A DNA stretch of 64,000 bases from Lederbergia citri. Its GTDB lineage: Bacteria; Bacillota; Bacilli; Bacillales; Bacillaceae_C. Each line of letters starts with the position of its first letter. Position 1 is the stretch's first letter. Below are positions 45,613-55,035 of this stretch, piece by piece. A program made the translations under genes and the position numbers. The notes under the pieces were generated by a model, which saw only the letters and a list, made by a program, of their open reading frames with translations, was not told the DNA's origin and searched no databases. The stretch covers positions 1,126,502 to 1,190,501 of the forward strand of contig NZ_JAGYPG010000001.1 of assembly GCF_018343625.1 (NCBI RefSeq), in the 5' to 3' direction.

Positions 45613-46245
45613 TCACTTTCGTTTTTTGGAATTATTCTTTGTTTTTTTTCTTTTATTGTCCTTAATGATGGTGATGTGAAATTTTTCCTCTAGAAAATGT
45701 AAACATTTACCTACTTGAAATATTATATCTCTTGAATATTTAATCGCAAATGATTTACCGAATGCTTTCCCACCTACTGTAACAGCTGCGATTAAACTCG
45801 TCAAACCAACGTTAATCCCATATTCAAAAGTAGAATTTTTTGAAAGTTCCATATTAGTTAATATTTGAATAATCACGAGTGCTGTTGCTGTTCCACTAAT
45901 GATTCCTGATATATCTCCAATTACATCATTACAGAAATTAGAGAATCGGTCTGCATTTCTTACGATTCGTATAGAATGTTTCGCTCCATAAACCTTTCTA
46001 GCGGCCATTGAGTGAAAAGGTGTTTCATCAGCAGCGGTCGAAGCTATCCCTATCATATCAAAAATGATTCCTATAAGGACAATGAAAAGAACAACAAGAA
46101 GTCCAAAAGTCCATGACACACCATGCAAGACCATAGTAGAAACTATTGAAAAAATAGCCGCTAGCACAAATGTGATAACGGCTATTGTAAAACTCCATCT
46201 AATTGATTTATTTACAAGTTCTTTCATAAACGAAATTGTCACCAT
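45613..46245 (-). CDS. oapA: OLE-associated membrane protein OapA
   Basis: The 210-residue protein has about four membrane segments (near residues 16-36, 44-66, 115-135 and 143-160) and a very basic tail (DNKRKKTKNN, SKKRK). Its membrane region resembles the DUF21/CNNM family. It lies immediately downstream of the OLE RNA and upstream of dxs, the known place of oapA. OapA binds OLE RNA and places it at the membrane. The start is taken at 46245 with AGGAAA close upstream; an alternative ATG at 46227 is possible. Confidence 0.9.
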   Translation of the reverse strand: MVTISFMKELVNKSIRWSFTIAVITFVLAAIFSIVSTMVLHGVSWTFGLLVVLFIVLIGIIFDMIGIASTAADETPFHSMAARKVYGAKHSIRIVRNADRFSNFCNDVIGDISGIISGTATALVIIQILTNMELSKNSTFEYGINVGLTSLIAAVTVGGKAFGKSFAIKYSRDIIFQVGKCLHFLEEKFHITIIKDNKRKKTKNNSKKRK

Positions 46246-46251
46246 TTTCCT

Positions 46252-46864
46252 GGAATTAAGGTTGGATGGTCATAATAAGAGTAAAAATTACGGCTTAGGT
46301 CCAGTAGGTTTTCCCAGACAAGTACCAGATGTCGCCATCATGGAGGTTTCCCTTTAAACTCATCTTGGCAGTGTCACCAGCTGCCAGACTGGATTGCCAC
46401 TTAGTCCGCACTATAATCCTCATATTATGTCCAAAGGAACAGTCTAGGAGATTTCCTCAGCAACCTTTAACCTGATTCCTAGCCTCTTTTGCAAAACTGA
46501 TTTCATATGGACGAAAGAATTTCAGGACGATGGCCAACCATTCTGAATTCCTATAACCATAATCCCCTCAAGCTTCACTCAAGGCAGGCTACGCTGCTTG
46601 TGATGCCCTCATCACGTCGCAGGTCTATACTTCGCGTTTCATGCGTATGCATTTAAGCCAGCTAAAACAACGAAGCCTCCGCGGTAAAGGGTCAACGCCC
46701 ACATGCCTTTGTGGATCGCCCTTACACCTTTACTCCCAGCTCCGACCCAAGCCTGGGCGACTCAAGCCAGAACAAGGAACTTCATCGATGTGCCCTTTGG
46801 TGAATTTTTAGGCTCACCTTCAGAACCGGTAGGTCGACTAGAATACTGCACCATCCAATAATCT
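46252..46864 (-). ncRNA. ole: OLE RNA (ornate large extremophilic RNA)
   Basis: About 610 nt between ispA and oapA have no coding frame, are GC-richer than the flanks and hold many inverted repeats. One is a nested hairpin: GTAAAGG (46684-46690) with CCTTTAC (46727-46733), enclosing CCACA/TGTGG (46699-46703 with 46710-46714). The size, the minus-strand orientation, the location in the ispA/dxs isoprenoid cluster and the adjacent oapA all match OLE RNA. OLE forms a membrane ribonucleoprotein linked to tolerance of cold, short-chain alcohol and magnesium stress. The 5' end is inferred from the promoter at 46871-46899; the 3' end is approximate. Identification is by context and architecture, not alignment. 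Confidence 0.9.
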
Positions 46865-46870
46865 TTAAAA

Positions 46871-46899
46871 ATTATATCATATTTTCAATTTATCATCAA
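46871..46899 (-). promoter_or_regulatory. Extended -10 promoter of OLE RNA
   Basis: On the minus strand TTGATG (46894-46899), a 17-bp spacer, and TATAAT (46871-46876) preceded by TG one base upstream (TGATATAAT). Transcription would begin near 46864, after the ispA stop, making OLE independent of the ispA operon. Confidence 0.8.
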
Positions 46900-46920
46900 T
46901 TTGATAAGGCTGGAATGCTT

Positions 46921-47805
46921 TTATCGATCTCTTCCAGCCACAACATCAGTAAGGTATTCAAGCAAATCTGTTTTTAAATTTGTTTTAGATAGCGTTTCTT
47001 TTGCACCTTGAATATGAAATGCCAAATGATCTCTAGCCCCTTCTAACGATAATAATGATGGGTATGTACTTTTCTTTTTATCACGGTCGCTCCCAATTGG
47101 TTTTCCAATGATTTTTTCATCACCGATAACGTCAAGAATATCGTCACTAATTTGAAAAGCGAGTCCTAGATGTTGAGAATATTTTTCAAAAAGATCGAGT
47201 TCCTCTTCGGTTGCTCCTGCAATTTTTGCCCCAGCCATCACACTATATGTAAGTAAGCGTCCTGTTTTATGCTGGTGGATATATTCTAATTCCCTTAAAT
47301 GCAATTCTTGGTTTTCAGCTTGAATATCTGCAACCTGTCCTCCAACCATTCCTTCAGGACCAGCACAAATTGATAACATTTTCATTAGCCAAATTTTCAG
47401 CTGATCATCTATATGCTCATCTTCAGAAATAAGTTGAAAGCTATAAGTTAACAGTCCATCTCCAGCTAAAATAGCTAGAGCCTCACCAAAAATTTTATGG
47501 TTGGTCGGTTTCCCACGCCTTAAATCATCATCGTCCATACTTGGAAGGTCATCATGGATTAAAGAATACGTATGAACCATTTCCAATGCGCATGCTGCCC
47601 GCAAACCTATTTCGGGATTCTTGCCAAAAGCATCGATAGCGGCAAAAAGCAAAATGGGACGAATTCTTTTACCTCCAGCTGTTAATGAATAAAGCATCGC
47701 ACCTTTCAACGCTTGAGGAGCATTTAGTTTATGAATAGAAGCAGCTAACTCCCTTTCCAGCAAATCTTTATACTTCGCTATAAATGTTTCGTGTTGGACT
47801 ACCAA
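46921..47805 (-). CDS. ispA: Farnesyl diphosphate synthase
   Basis: The 294-residue prenyltransferase has the first aspartate-rich motif SLIHDDLPSMDDDDLRRG and the second ISDDILDVIGD, with KTGRLLTYS between. It condenses isopentenyl and dimethylallyl units to farnesyl diphosphate for undecaprenyl phosphate and other isoprenoids. It follows xseB by 2 nt. Confidence 0.95.
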   Translation of the reverse strand: MVVQHETFIAKYKDLLERELAASIHKLNAPQALKGAMLYSLTAGGKRIRPILLFAAIDAFGKNPEIGLRAACALEMVHTYSLIHDDLPSMDDDDLRRGKPTNHKIFGEALAILAGDGLLTYSFQLISEDEHIDDQLKIWLMKMLSICAGPEGMVGGQVADIQAENQELHLRELEYIHQHKTGRLLTYSVMAGAKIAGATEEELDLFEKYSQHLGLAFQISDDILDVIGDEKIIGKPIGSDRDKKKSTYPSLLSLEGARDHLAFHIQGAKETLSKTNLKTDLLEYLTDVVAGRDR

Positions 47806-47807
47806 GC

Positions 47808-48032
47808 TTAATCCTCCTCTTGAAGAAGAAATTCTTCCTCCCCATCTTCGGTCAAAATTTTTGTAAGCTGCTGTTCAGCATTTTTCAGTTTATCATGGCA
47901 AAGCTTGGAATATTCGATTCCTTTTTTATATATTTCCAATGCTTCCTCTAAAGGAATATCTCCCTCTTCAAGACGCATGACAATTTTCTCCAATTGGCTC
48001 ATTGCTTCTTCAAATGTTAATTTCTCATCCAT
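47808..48032 (-). CDS. xseB: Exodeoxyribonuclease VII small subunit
   Basis: The 74-residue helical protein has the family pattern LTFEEAMSQLEKIVMRLEEGDIP-type start and EALEIYKKGIEYSKLCHDKL. It wraps around XseA to form exonuclease VII. The start is the ATG at 48032 with GGGTG upstream; it overlaps the xseA stop by 8 nt. Confidence 0.93.
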   Translation of the reverse strand: MDEKLTFEEAMSQLEKIVMRLEEGDIPLEEALEIYKKGIEYSKLCHDKLKNAEQQLTKILTEDGEEEFLLQEED

Positions 48033-49380
48033 CACTCTCACCCTTTTCTATATGATCAATAGTACAAAATAACTCTCCATCTGTAACCTTTAACGTTATC
48101 TGATCACCTATATTTGTTTTATCAGTTTTATTGATAATATTTCCATTTTCTGTGTAGGCAACACTATAGCCTCTTTGTAATATATTTAATGGACTCAAAG
48201 CTTCCAACGTAGCAACTTTTGTTGAAAACGCACTAGACTTCTGATGTAATATGATTTTTGCTTGTTGTGTAAGTTGCTGCTTGATGTGAATAAACTTCTC
48301 TTTATGCATTTGTAGTTTCATTGCAGGATGATGGGTGGCCAAAACTTTATGTAGTTTTTGAAATTGGTCCATCTTTTGAAAAAGAATTTTTTCTTGGCCT
48401 CTTTGTAATCTATCTGTCATTCTGTCAACCGATTCCCATTTTTGCTCATATAATTTTCGAGGATTTCGTAATATATATGAATTTTCTAGTAAGTTTAGTT
48501 TTCCTCTTTTGTCCTTTGTAATCTCTGACATCCCTCTGTAAAGTCGATTCTTTCGATTTAGGAGCCGTTCCATTAAATCTTCAATATGAGGTACAGCAAG
48601 CTCTGCGGCTCCAGTTGGCGTTGCAGCTCTTACATCAGCCACAAAATCAGCAATTGTAAAATCCGTTTCATGGCCGACTGCCGAAATAACCGGAATTTGA
48701 GAATTGAAAATCGCTCTTGCTACTATTTCTTCGTTAAAAGCCCATAATTCTTCTATCGAGCCTCCGCCTCTTCCAACAATGAGGACATCAGCAATGGAAA
48801 GATCATTAGCTTTTTTGATTGCTTCGGCAATCGATGTGGATGCCTGTTTGCCTTGTACGAGAACTGGAAGGATAATAAGTTTTCCGATTGGATACCGTCG
48901 CTTAATGGTCGTAATGATGTCTCTTATCGCCGCTCCAGTTGGAGATGTGATAACACCAATCTTTTTTGGATACACCGGAATCCGTTTCTTTTTATCAGGA
49001 TGAAATAATCCTTCTTGCTCTAGTCTGTTTTTCAGTTGTTCATAGGCAAGAAATAGTTCCCCAATCCCATCAGGAAGCATTTCTTGAACGTATATTTGGT
49101 ATTGACCACTTGATTCATATACGGAAATACTGCCTCGGATTAATACATTTAACCCATTTTCAGGGATGAATTTCATAGATTGGGAGTAAGAAGAAAACAT
49201 GACGGCCATAATTCTTGCTGATTCATCTTTTAAAGTAAAATATAGATGGCCGCTCGAATGCCTTTTAAAATTTGATATTTCACCTTTTACAAATACATTT
49301 GATAAATGAGGATCAACATCAAATTTTCGTTTTATATATTTTGTTAAAGCTTTTACAGATAAATATTGGCGTTCCGTCAT
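48025..49380 (-). CDS. xseA: Exodeoxyribonuclease VII large subunit
   Basis: The 451-residue nuclease subunit has an N-terminal OB fold (SNVFVKGEISNFKRHSSGH), a catalytic domain with GVITSPTGAAIRDI, GRGGGSIEELWAFN and ISAVGHETDFTI, then a long coiled coil. It degrades single-stranded DNA. The start is the ATG at 49380, with GAGGTG 8 nt before; the in-frame GTG at 49389 overlaps that site. A repeat copy lies between it and folD. Confidence 0.95.
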   Translation of the reverse strand: MTERQYLSVKALTKYIKRKFDVDPHLSNVFVKGEISNFKRHSSGHLYFTLKDESARIMAVMFSSYSQSMKFIPENGLNVLIRGSISVYESSGQYQIYVQEMLPDGIGELFLAYEQLKNRLEQEGLFHPDKKKRIPVYPKKIGVITSPTGAAIRDIITTIKRRYPIGKLIILPVLVQGKQASTSIAEAIKKANDLSIADVLIVGRGGGSIEELWAFNEEIVARAIFNSQIPVISAVGHETDFTIADFVADVRAATPTGAAELAVPHIEDLMERLLNRKNRLYRGMSEITKDKRGKLNLLENSYILRNPRKLYEQKWESVDRMTDRLQRGQEKILFQKMDQFQKLHKVLATHHPAMKLQMHKEKFIHIKQQLTQQAKIILHQKSSAFSTKVATLEALSPLNILQRGYSVAYTENGNIINKTDKTNIGDQITLKVTDGELFCTIDHIEKGESDG

Positions 49381-49399
49381 TAATAACACACCTCGTTTT

Positions 49400-49518
49400 G
49401 AAAAAGCATAAGCACCTGCTCATCGATGTAAACCACTTACAACATGTGAGACAGTCTTTGACTGGTGATTAAGAAAAAACCCATTAAAATTGTTTGTCAA
49501 TAGGCGCAGGAGCTAGAA
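49400..49518. repeat. Dispersed palindromic repeat, copy G
   Basis: It begins GAAAAAGCATAAGCACCTGC and ends AATAGGCGCAGGAGCTAG. It lies 20 nt upstream of xseA, between folD and xseA. Confidence 0.75.
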
Positions 49519-49542
49519 ATTACAATATGTATTTTAGTATTA

Positions 49543-49584
49543 AGAAAAGCTGCACCCCATTTTTTTAGGATGACAGCTTCTCTA
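49543..49584 (-). terminator. Probable terminator after folD
   Basis: AGAAAAGCTG pairs with CAGCTTCTCT around a loop of about 20 nt; on the minus strand CTTTTCTTAAT follows. The stem has mismatches and the loop is long, so confidence is moderate. Confidence 0.5.
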
Positions 49585-49617
49585 GTATGCTGGTCTTTAT
49601 TTTACTATAATTCCATC

Positions 49618-50478
49618 TTATTTGCGATTGGCAATTACTTTTTGAGCCGATTTTACAGTGTTGTACAATAGCATTGTAATCGTCATGGGGCCAACTCCGC
49701 CTGGAACAGGAGTTATATAACCTGCTTTATCAAAAACATCATCGTAATCAACGTCACCGCATAATTTACCATTTTCGTCTCGATTCATTCCGACATCAAT
49801 GACAATTGCGCCTTCTTTTACATAATCTGACGTGATCATTTTAGCCCGTCCAACAGCTGCTACTAATATATCCGCTTTCTTCGTATAAGAAGGAAGATCT
49901 TCTGTTTTTGAATGGCAATACGTAACGGTAGCATTTTCGTTTAAAAGCAATTGACCAGCTGGCTTTCCGACGATATTGCTTCGTCCTACGATGACTGCAT
50001 GCTTACCTGCAATTGGCAGTTTCATATATTTCAACATTTCTAAAACACCGAAAGGAGTGCATGGCAAGAATGTATCCTGCCCTGTCATCATTTTTCCAAT
50101 ATTAATTGGGTGAAAACCATCCACATCTTTATTAGGAGAAATGGTTTCGATCACTTTAGTCTCTGAAATATGAGCTGGAAGAGGAAGCTGAACTAATATT
50201 CCATGAATATCATCCCGATTATTTAATGTCTCAATCTCATTCAACAACACTTGCTCTTCTACATTTTCAGGAAGTTCAATTAACTCTGAATGCATCCCAA
50301 TCGCTTTACAGCTTTTCTGTTTAGAGGTAACGTATGTTCTTGAAGCTTGGTTATTTCCAACTAAAATAACAGCTAATCCCGGTTTAATTCCTTCTACAGT
50401 TAGCTTAGCAACTTCTTGTTCAAGTCCTGCTCTAATATGATTCGATATTTCTTTCCCATTAATAATTGTGGCTGGCAT
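49618..50478 (-). CDS. folD: Bifunctional methylene-THF dehydrogenase/cyclohydrolase
   Basis: The 286-residue enzyme interconverts one-carbon folates. Motifs include the catalytic [52 protein letters not shown] and [15 protein letters not shown]. It follows nusB by 15 nt. Confidence 0.96.
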   Translation of the reverse strand: MPATIINGKEISNHIRAGLEQEVAKLTVEGIKPGLAVILVGNNQASRTYVTSKQKSCKAIGMHSELIELPENVEEQVLLNEIETLNNRDDIHGILVQLPLPAHISETKVIETISPNKDVDGFHPINIGKMMTGQDTFLPCTPFGVLEMLKYMKLPIAGKHAVIVGRSNIVGKPAGQLLLNENATVTYCHSKTEDLPSYTKKADILVAAVGRAKMITSDYVKEGAIVIDVGMNRDENGKLCGDVDYDDVFDKAGYITPVPGGVGPMTITMLLYNTVKSAQKVIANRK

Positions 50479-50493
50479 CGTAATTCCCCCTGT

Positions 50494-50877
50494 CTATTCT
50501 CCCTTAACCCTTGATAATATTCCATTAATAAATTTACCTGATTTGTCATCGCCAAATTTTTTAGCAATCTCTACTGCTTCGTTAATTGCGACGTTTTCAG
50601 GTACGTCTTCATTAAATTTCATTTCATAAATAGCAAGCCTTAAAATATTCAGATCAACCTTAGATAACCGATCCATAGACCAATTTTCCAAATGCTTGTT
50701 AATCTCCTGATCAATTTCAGGAAGATGGTTCACAGTACCTTCTACCAAACCTTGCAAAAACATATCTATTTTTTGATCTTCTAACACAAATTCAATTGCC
50801 TCGGAAGTATCAGTCCCACTCATATCAATTTGGTATAAGGCTTGCAAAGCTTTTTCGCGAGCAATTCTTCTTTTCAT
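50494..50877 (-). CDS. nusB: Transcription antitermination factor NusB
   Basis: The 127-residue helical protein starts RRIAREKALQALYQIDMSG and contains VAINEAVEIAKKFGDDKSGKFINGIL, the family C-terminal signature. It binds boxA RNA with NusE in rRNA antitermination. It heads the nusB-folD pair, following a repeat copy and terminator region. Confidence 0.95.
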   Translation of the reverse strand: MKRRIAREKALQALYQIDMSGTDTSEAIEFVLEDQKIDMFLQGLVEGTVNHLPEIDQEINKHLENWSMDRLSKVDLNILRLAIYEMKFNEDVPENVAINEAVEIAKKFGDDKSGKFINGILSRVKGE

Positions 50878-50900
50878 GTAATGTATACTCCTTTTAAGAA

Positions 50901-51048
50901 CAAAAGCGCAAGCGCCTGTTCATCGACGTACAGACTTAAGGGCCTTTGACTGAGATAAAGGAAACACAGCGAGGAACGAGCTGATGTTGACTTATCGTAG
51001 GGAGAAGGACAAGAAGTTTGCTAGTCGATAGGCGCTGGAGCTGGACGA
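50901..51048. repeat. Dispersed palindromic repeat, copy H
   Basis: This well-preserved copy begins CAAAAGCGCAAGCGCCTGTT-CATCGACGTAC and ends TTGCTAGTCGATAGGCGCTG-GAGCTGGAC. The ends are complementary over GCGCCT/AGGCGC and ATCGAC/GTCGAT. It serves as my reference for the family. Confidence 0.88.
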
Positions 51049-51111
51049 TAACTTCCTCCCTAGAAAGCTGTCCATAATGTTCCAAATTATTATTACTTAA
51101 ATAATGATTGA

Positions 51112-51140
51112 AAAAGCCAAAGGATCACCCTCTGGCTTTT
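51112..51140 (-). terminator. Terminator downstream of yqhY
   Basis: AAAAGCCA (51112-51119) pairs with TGGCTTTT (51133-51140), with an inner AAGG/CC. T runs lie on both sides. A second small hairpin, AGCGCCT/AGGCGCT, occupies roughly 51213-51251. The rest of 50878-51263 is covered by repeat copy H. Confidence 0.75.
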
Positions 51141-51263
51141 ATTCTTGCTTACGAAACTATAAATTAGGAACTTTTGTAGCACTTGTTAGAATATAGTTCT
51201 CGTCTATCAACAGCGCCTATAGAAAAGCTTAATATTGATGATGCAGGCGCTATCCATTTTTAA

Positions 51264-51677
51264 TTATTGTTCTTCATACTCTTGGATTTCCTGCTTTTGG
51301 GTTTCAAAAGCTACACCTACAATATGGACATTCACTTCTTCTGCTTCTAGTGCCGTCATATTATATAACGTTTGTCGGATATTGTCTTGAACCTTTTGGG
51401 CGACTGTAGGAATGGAGACACCGAAATTCATTAAGCAATACACATCTACTTTTATTCCTTCATCCGTAAGTTCTACTCTTATTCCTTTACCGTGGTTTTT
51501 TTTGCCGAGTCTTTCTACAACCCCTGTGGCGAAATTTCCACGCATTTGAGCAACACCCTCAACTTCCGAAGCTGCTATTCCGGCAATTACTTCAATGACT
51601 TCAGGAGCAATTTCAATTTTCCCTAAGGTTTGACCATTTTCCTGTGTCATTTCAAGCATGCTCATATTCTCTTCCAT
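51264..51677 (-). CDS. yqhY: Asp23/Gls24-family envelope stress protein YqhY
   Basis: The 137-residue protein has the Asp23 fold pattern GKIEIAPEVIEVIAGIAASEVEGV-type start and SIPTVAQKVQDNIRQTLY, then VEVNVHI-like EVNVHIVGVAF. In B. subtilis yqhY is co-expressed with accBC and influences acetyl-CoA carboxylase activity. It follows accC here by 15 nt. Confidence 0.9.
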   Translation of the reverse strand: MEENMSMLEMTQENGQTLGKIEIAPEVIEVIAGIAASEVEGVAQMRGNFATGVVERLGKKNHGKGIRVELTDEGIKVDVYCLMNFGVSIPTVAQKVQDNIRQTLYNMTALEAEEVNVHIVGVAFETQKQEIQEYEEQ

Positions 51678-51692
51678 TTAAAACACCTCCGC

Positions 51693-53048
51693 TTATTTTT
51701 GATTCATTACATCATGTATTTCAAGAAACTTTGTATTGAAGTCTCCACCTACAAATGTTTCATTTTCAAGCAAATTCAAATGGAATGGAATGGTTGTTTT
51801 AATTCCCTCAATAACAAATTCTCCTAGTGCTCTTTTCATTCTAGAAATTGCTTCTTCACGTGTAGCCCCATATGAAATGACCTTTGCTATCATTGAATCA
51901 TAATATGGCGGAATTGTATAGCCGGGATAAGCCCCTGAATCAACGCGAACTCCATACCCGCCTGGCGGCAAATACATTTCGATTTTTCCGGCAGAAGGAA
52001 GAAAGTTTTTCTCAGGGTTTTCTGCGTTAATTCTGCATTCTATCGACCAGCCGCGAAATTCAACATCTTCTTGAGTTAGAGATAATTTCTCACCTGATGC
52101 GATGCGGATCATTTCTTTTATGAGATCGACTCCTGTAACCATTTCAGTAACGGGATGTTCAACTTGAATACGAGTATTCATCTCCATGAAATAAAACTTG
52201 CGATTCCTATGGTCATAAATGAATTCAATAGTTCCAGCACCTGAATAATCAACAGCCTTGGCAGCTTTAACTGCTGCTTCCCCCATTAATTCCCGTGTTT
52301 CAGGGTCTATTGCTGGTGAAGGAGTTTCTTCAAGTAATTTTTGTAGTCTTCTTTGAATGGAACAATCACGTTCACCAAGATGAATAACATTACCAAAATT
52401 ATCGCCAATCACTTGGATTTCAACATGCCTAAAATCCTCAATATACTTTTCTATGTATACCCCTGGATTGCCGAATGCAGTCAATGCCTCTTGCTGAGTA
52501 ATATTAATCCCTTTAACCAGCTCTTCCTTGTCTCTGGCAACGCGAATTCCCTTCCCGCCGCCTCCTGCAGTAGCTTTAATGATGACCGGATAGCCAATTT
52601 TTTCAGAAATTTCTAAGGCTTCGTCAATATCATTAATAATTCCATTAGATCCTGGTACAATAGGTACTCCTGCCGCTTTCATTGTTTCTCGAGCAACATC
52701 TTTTGTACCCATTTTTGAAATGGCTTCAGGGCTTGGCCCGATAAAAATGATATTGCAAACTCGGCATAGTTCTGCGAAATCTGCATTTTCAGCTAAAAAT
52801 CCATAGCCAGGATGGATGGCATCACAATTCGTCAACTTTGCAACGCTTATTACGTTTGCAGTATTTAAATAGCTGTCTTTAGATAATTTGGGACCAATAC
52901 AATACGCTTCATCTGCTAATTGAACATGCAGTGCTTCATGATCTGCTTCAGAATAGACAGCAACTGTCTCAATGTCTAATTCTTTACAAGCCCGAATAAT
53001 TCGAACAGCTATTTCTCCTCTATTTGCAATTAATATTTTTTTTATCAT
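51693..53048 (-). CDS. accC: Biotin carboxylase (acetyl-CoA carboxylase)
   Basis: The 451-residue ATP-grasp enzyme carboxylates biotin on AccB for fatty acid synthesis. Signatures are [52 protein letters not shown]-type block and [14 protein letters not shown]. It could also supply carboxybiotin for the distant pccB, which lacks a neighbouring alpha subunit (inference). It is 12 nt after accB. Confidence 0.96.
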   Translation of the reverse strand: MIKKILIANRGEIAVRIIRACKELDIETVAVYSEADHEALHVQLADEAYCIGPKLSKDSYLNTANVISVAKLTNCDAIHPGYGFLAENADFAELCRVCNIIFIGPSPEAISKMGTKDVARETMKAAGVPIVPGSNGIINDIDEALEISEKIGYPVIIKATAGGGGKGIRVARDKEELVKGINITQQEALTAFGNPGVYIEKYIEDFRHVEIQVIGDNFGNVIHLGERDCSIQRRLQKLLEETPSPAIDPETRELMGEAAVKAAKAVDYSGAGTIEFIYDHRNRKFYFMEMNTRIQVEHPVTEMVTGVDLIKEMIRIASGEKLSLTQEDVEFRGWSIECRINAENPEKNFLPSAGKIEMYLPPGGYGVRVDSGAYPGYTIPPYYDSMIAKVISYGATREEAISRMKRALGEFVIEGIKTTIPFHLNLLENETFVGGDFNTKFLEIHDVMNQK

Positions 53049-53060
53049 GGAAAACGCTCC

Positions 53061-53555
53061 TTATCTAGGCTTTACTGAGAATAATGGTTGTCCATACTCA
53101 ACAAGTTCGCCGTCTTTTACAAGGACTTCCACAATCTCTCCGTCCAATTCCGCCTCAATTTCATTAAATAATTTCATCGCTTCTACGATACAAACAACCG
53201 TATCTGCTTTTACTTGAGATCCAACTTGCACATAAGCTGGGGTGTCAGGAGATGGCGATTGATAAAAAGTTCCAACCATTGGAGAAACAATTTGGAGATA
53301 ATTTTCTTTATTCGTAGTCCCTTCTACTTTTGCCTCTACCTTCTCAGGAGCTGGGGCTGAAGCTTCAACTACAGCTTGAACTGGCGGCTGAACTGCTGCA
53401 GGCTGTTGAACAATAGGCTGTTGCTCGACAACAGGTACGGTAGCTGTTCGTTTCTTTAATTTAACTTTTGAGCCTTCATGCTCATAACTAAATTCCTCAA
53501 TATCTGATTGATCAATTAGCTTTATGATTTCACGAATTTCTTGAATTTTTAACAT
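53061..53555 (-). CDS. accB: Biotin carboxyl carrier protein
   Basis: The 164-residue carrier has an N-terminal [14 protein letters not shown] helix, an alanine/proline/glutamine-rich linker (residues about 38-85) and a C-terminal biotinyl domain with the modified lysine in [15 protein letters not shown]. The start is the ATG at 53555 after AAGGAGTG. First of the accB-accC-yqhY operon. Confidence 0.95.
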   Translation of the reverse strand: MLKIQEIREIIKLIDQSDIEEFSYEHEGSKVKLKKRTATVPVVEQQPIVQQPAAVQPPVQAVVEASAPAPEKVEAKVEGTTNKENYLQIVSPMVGTFYQSPSPDTPAYVQVGSQVKADTVVCIVEAMKLFNEIEAELDGEIVEVLVKDGELVEYGQPLFSVKPR

Positions 53556-53662
53556 AATGACACTCCTTGAAAAATAATGAGTAGCTCCTAACATCATAAT
53601 ATAATACCTTATAAAAATTCAATGTTGGAGGATAAAATATAATACTTTTTTATTTTTTCACT

Positions 53663-53738
53663 AGAAAAATCAGGCGGCTTGCCCATCGACGTACTGCCCG
53701 TAAGATGTGAATCGGTTAACGGTTGTTTGCGCTAGACA
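53663..53738. repeat. Dispersed palindromic repeat, copy I (degenerate)
   Basis: CTAGAAAAATCAGGCGGCTT-GCCCATCGACGTACTG resembles the left half of copy H; the right end is GTTTGCGCTAGAC. It lies between accB and the spoIIIA terminator. Confidence 0.55.
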
Positions 53739-53796
53739 CTCTTGGAATATATTACAGACGTATAAAAAAGTTTATGCTTTCTCTAGGCAAGAAAAA

Positions 53797-53832
53797 ATCA
53801 TGACGGATGGGCTTTTTACCATCCGTCATGAT
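53797..53832 (-). terminator. Terminator of the spoIIIA operon
   Basis: A perfect 14-bp stem (ATCATGACGGATGG, 53797-53810, with 53819-53832) and 8-nt loop. On the minus strand TTTTTC follows. It is 1 nt from the spoIIIAH stop. Confidence 0.92.
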
Positions 53833-53833
53833 C

Positions 53834-54367
53834 CTATTTCGTGTCAAAGTCAACAGTCGGAATATATGCCGTTCCCATTTCATCTCTTACAAGTCGTATG
53901 ATATCAACTGCATCGGCTTTTGAGTGTTCCTTTGCCTTCACTGTAACATAAACTTGATCATCTTCAATCCTAACAAGTGAATCGCTATAGCCCAACGTTT
54001 TAATATAACTCTCTATCGTTCTTTCCTTCACACCGATTGTATCAATTTCTTTCATTTTATCGTATAATTTGTTTTTCTCATCTACAGTTAGGTCCGGTGC
54101 AGCTACTTGAGATGTTAATTCAGTTTTCTCCTTACTCCTTTTATCCATTAAACCCATTCTGACAGTTTCATAGGCTTCATCACCAGTAGCTTCTGTTATA
54201 ATTTTCATATCTTTGTCACTCATCTTTGCCTCAGTTTCTGTAGCATTTTCCCCATTTGTAGTCATTTCTCTTCCATCTGGTTCGGATGTAACGTAGTAGA
54301 CAGACAATACGACCACAAGACTAAGCATTGTTAAAAGCCAAACCGTTTGCTTTTTTAATAGCATCAA
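53834..54367 (-). CDS. spoIIIAH: Stage III sporulation protein AH
   Basis: The 177-residue protein has an N-terminal membrane anchor (residues 8-26) and an extracellular YscJ/FliF-like domain that binds SpoIIQ across the mother cell-forespore space. Last gene of the operon; it overlaps spoIIIAG by 4 nt. Confidence 0.93.
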   Translation of the reverse strand: MMLLKKQTVWLLTMLSLVVVLSVYYVTSEPDGREMTTNGENATETEAKMSDKDMKIITEATGDEAYETVRMGLMDKRSKEKTELTSQVAAPDLTVDEKNKLYDKMKEIDTIGVKERTIESYIKTLGYSDSLVRIEDDQVYVTVKAKEHSKADAVDIIRLVRDEMGTAYIPTVDFDTK

Positions 54368-55035
54368 GAATCCCCCTTAGATTTTTTAGGCATAACTGCA
54401 ACTTTATGGCTTGGAACATCCAAAACCCGAGTTACCGCTTCAACGATCCATTTTTTCACCTGTATGTTTTCTGCACCACCGGCAACTACTAGAACCCCCT
54501 TAATTTCAGGCTTCCTCGTTTCCGAAACGAGAGGGATATCCTTCTCTCCTTCCTTAATAATGACGAGTTGATCTTCTTTTGATTGATCTTCTATTTGACG
54601 TTTACCACCTTTTTCATCTTCTTCATTTGTCGTCTGATTTTTAAGTATGGAATTTTTTTCGTACACTTTTTTTTCAGTAGCTTCAACATTTACTATGACT
54701 GTTACACTGTAAACCCCTACTATTTCTTCAAGGGCTTCTTTAAGTTGATTTTCATAATGCTCCTCGAAAACCTTCATGCCATCGTCTCTGTCGGAATTTT
54801 TGACACCAAATGTTTCTGAACTATTTTGATCGCCATTGTCTTCGTTAAAAACAGCTTTAGGTGGATTATCTACATTCCCTTTCCAAATTGTGCCCATTAT
54901 CATAAAGAGAGCTCCTACAATTAGTAGAATTAGTAAATAATATGGTTTAGCTTTGTTTTTTTCACTAGATTGAGTGTTATGGTTTGTCAATTTTTCTTTT
55001 AGCCAATCAATCGGACCCAAGTTTTTATTCTTCAT
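54364..55035 (-). CDS. spoIIIAG: Stage III sporulation protein AG
   Basis: The 223-residue mother-cell protein has one membrane segment (AKPYYLLILLIVGALFMIMG) and a ring-forming C-terminal domain (YSVTVIVNVEATEKKVYEKN and VLVVAGGAENIQVKKWIVEA). It forms a large ring in the SpoIIIA-SpoIIQ channel. The start is the ATG at 55035 after AAAGGAGG; it overlaps spoIIIAF by 11 nt. Confidence 0.93.
   Translation of the reverse strand: MKNKNLGPIDWLKEKLTNHNTQSSEKNKAKPYYLLILLIVGALFMIMGTIWKGNVDNPPKAVFNEDNGDQNSSETFGVKNSDRDDGMKVFEEHYENQLKEALEEIVGVYSVTVIVNVEATEKKVYEKNSILKNQTTNEEDEKGGKRQIEDQSKEDQLVIIKEGEKDIPLVSETRKPEIKGVLVVAGGAENIQVKKWIVEAVTRVLDVPSHKVAVMPKKSKGDS

Noticed and set aside
46064-46357. 97-codon plus-strand frame overlapping oapA and OLE RNA
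   Set aside because: It runs antisense to oapA and the structured RNA, has no ribosome site and shows no protein-like features.
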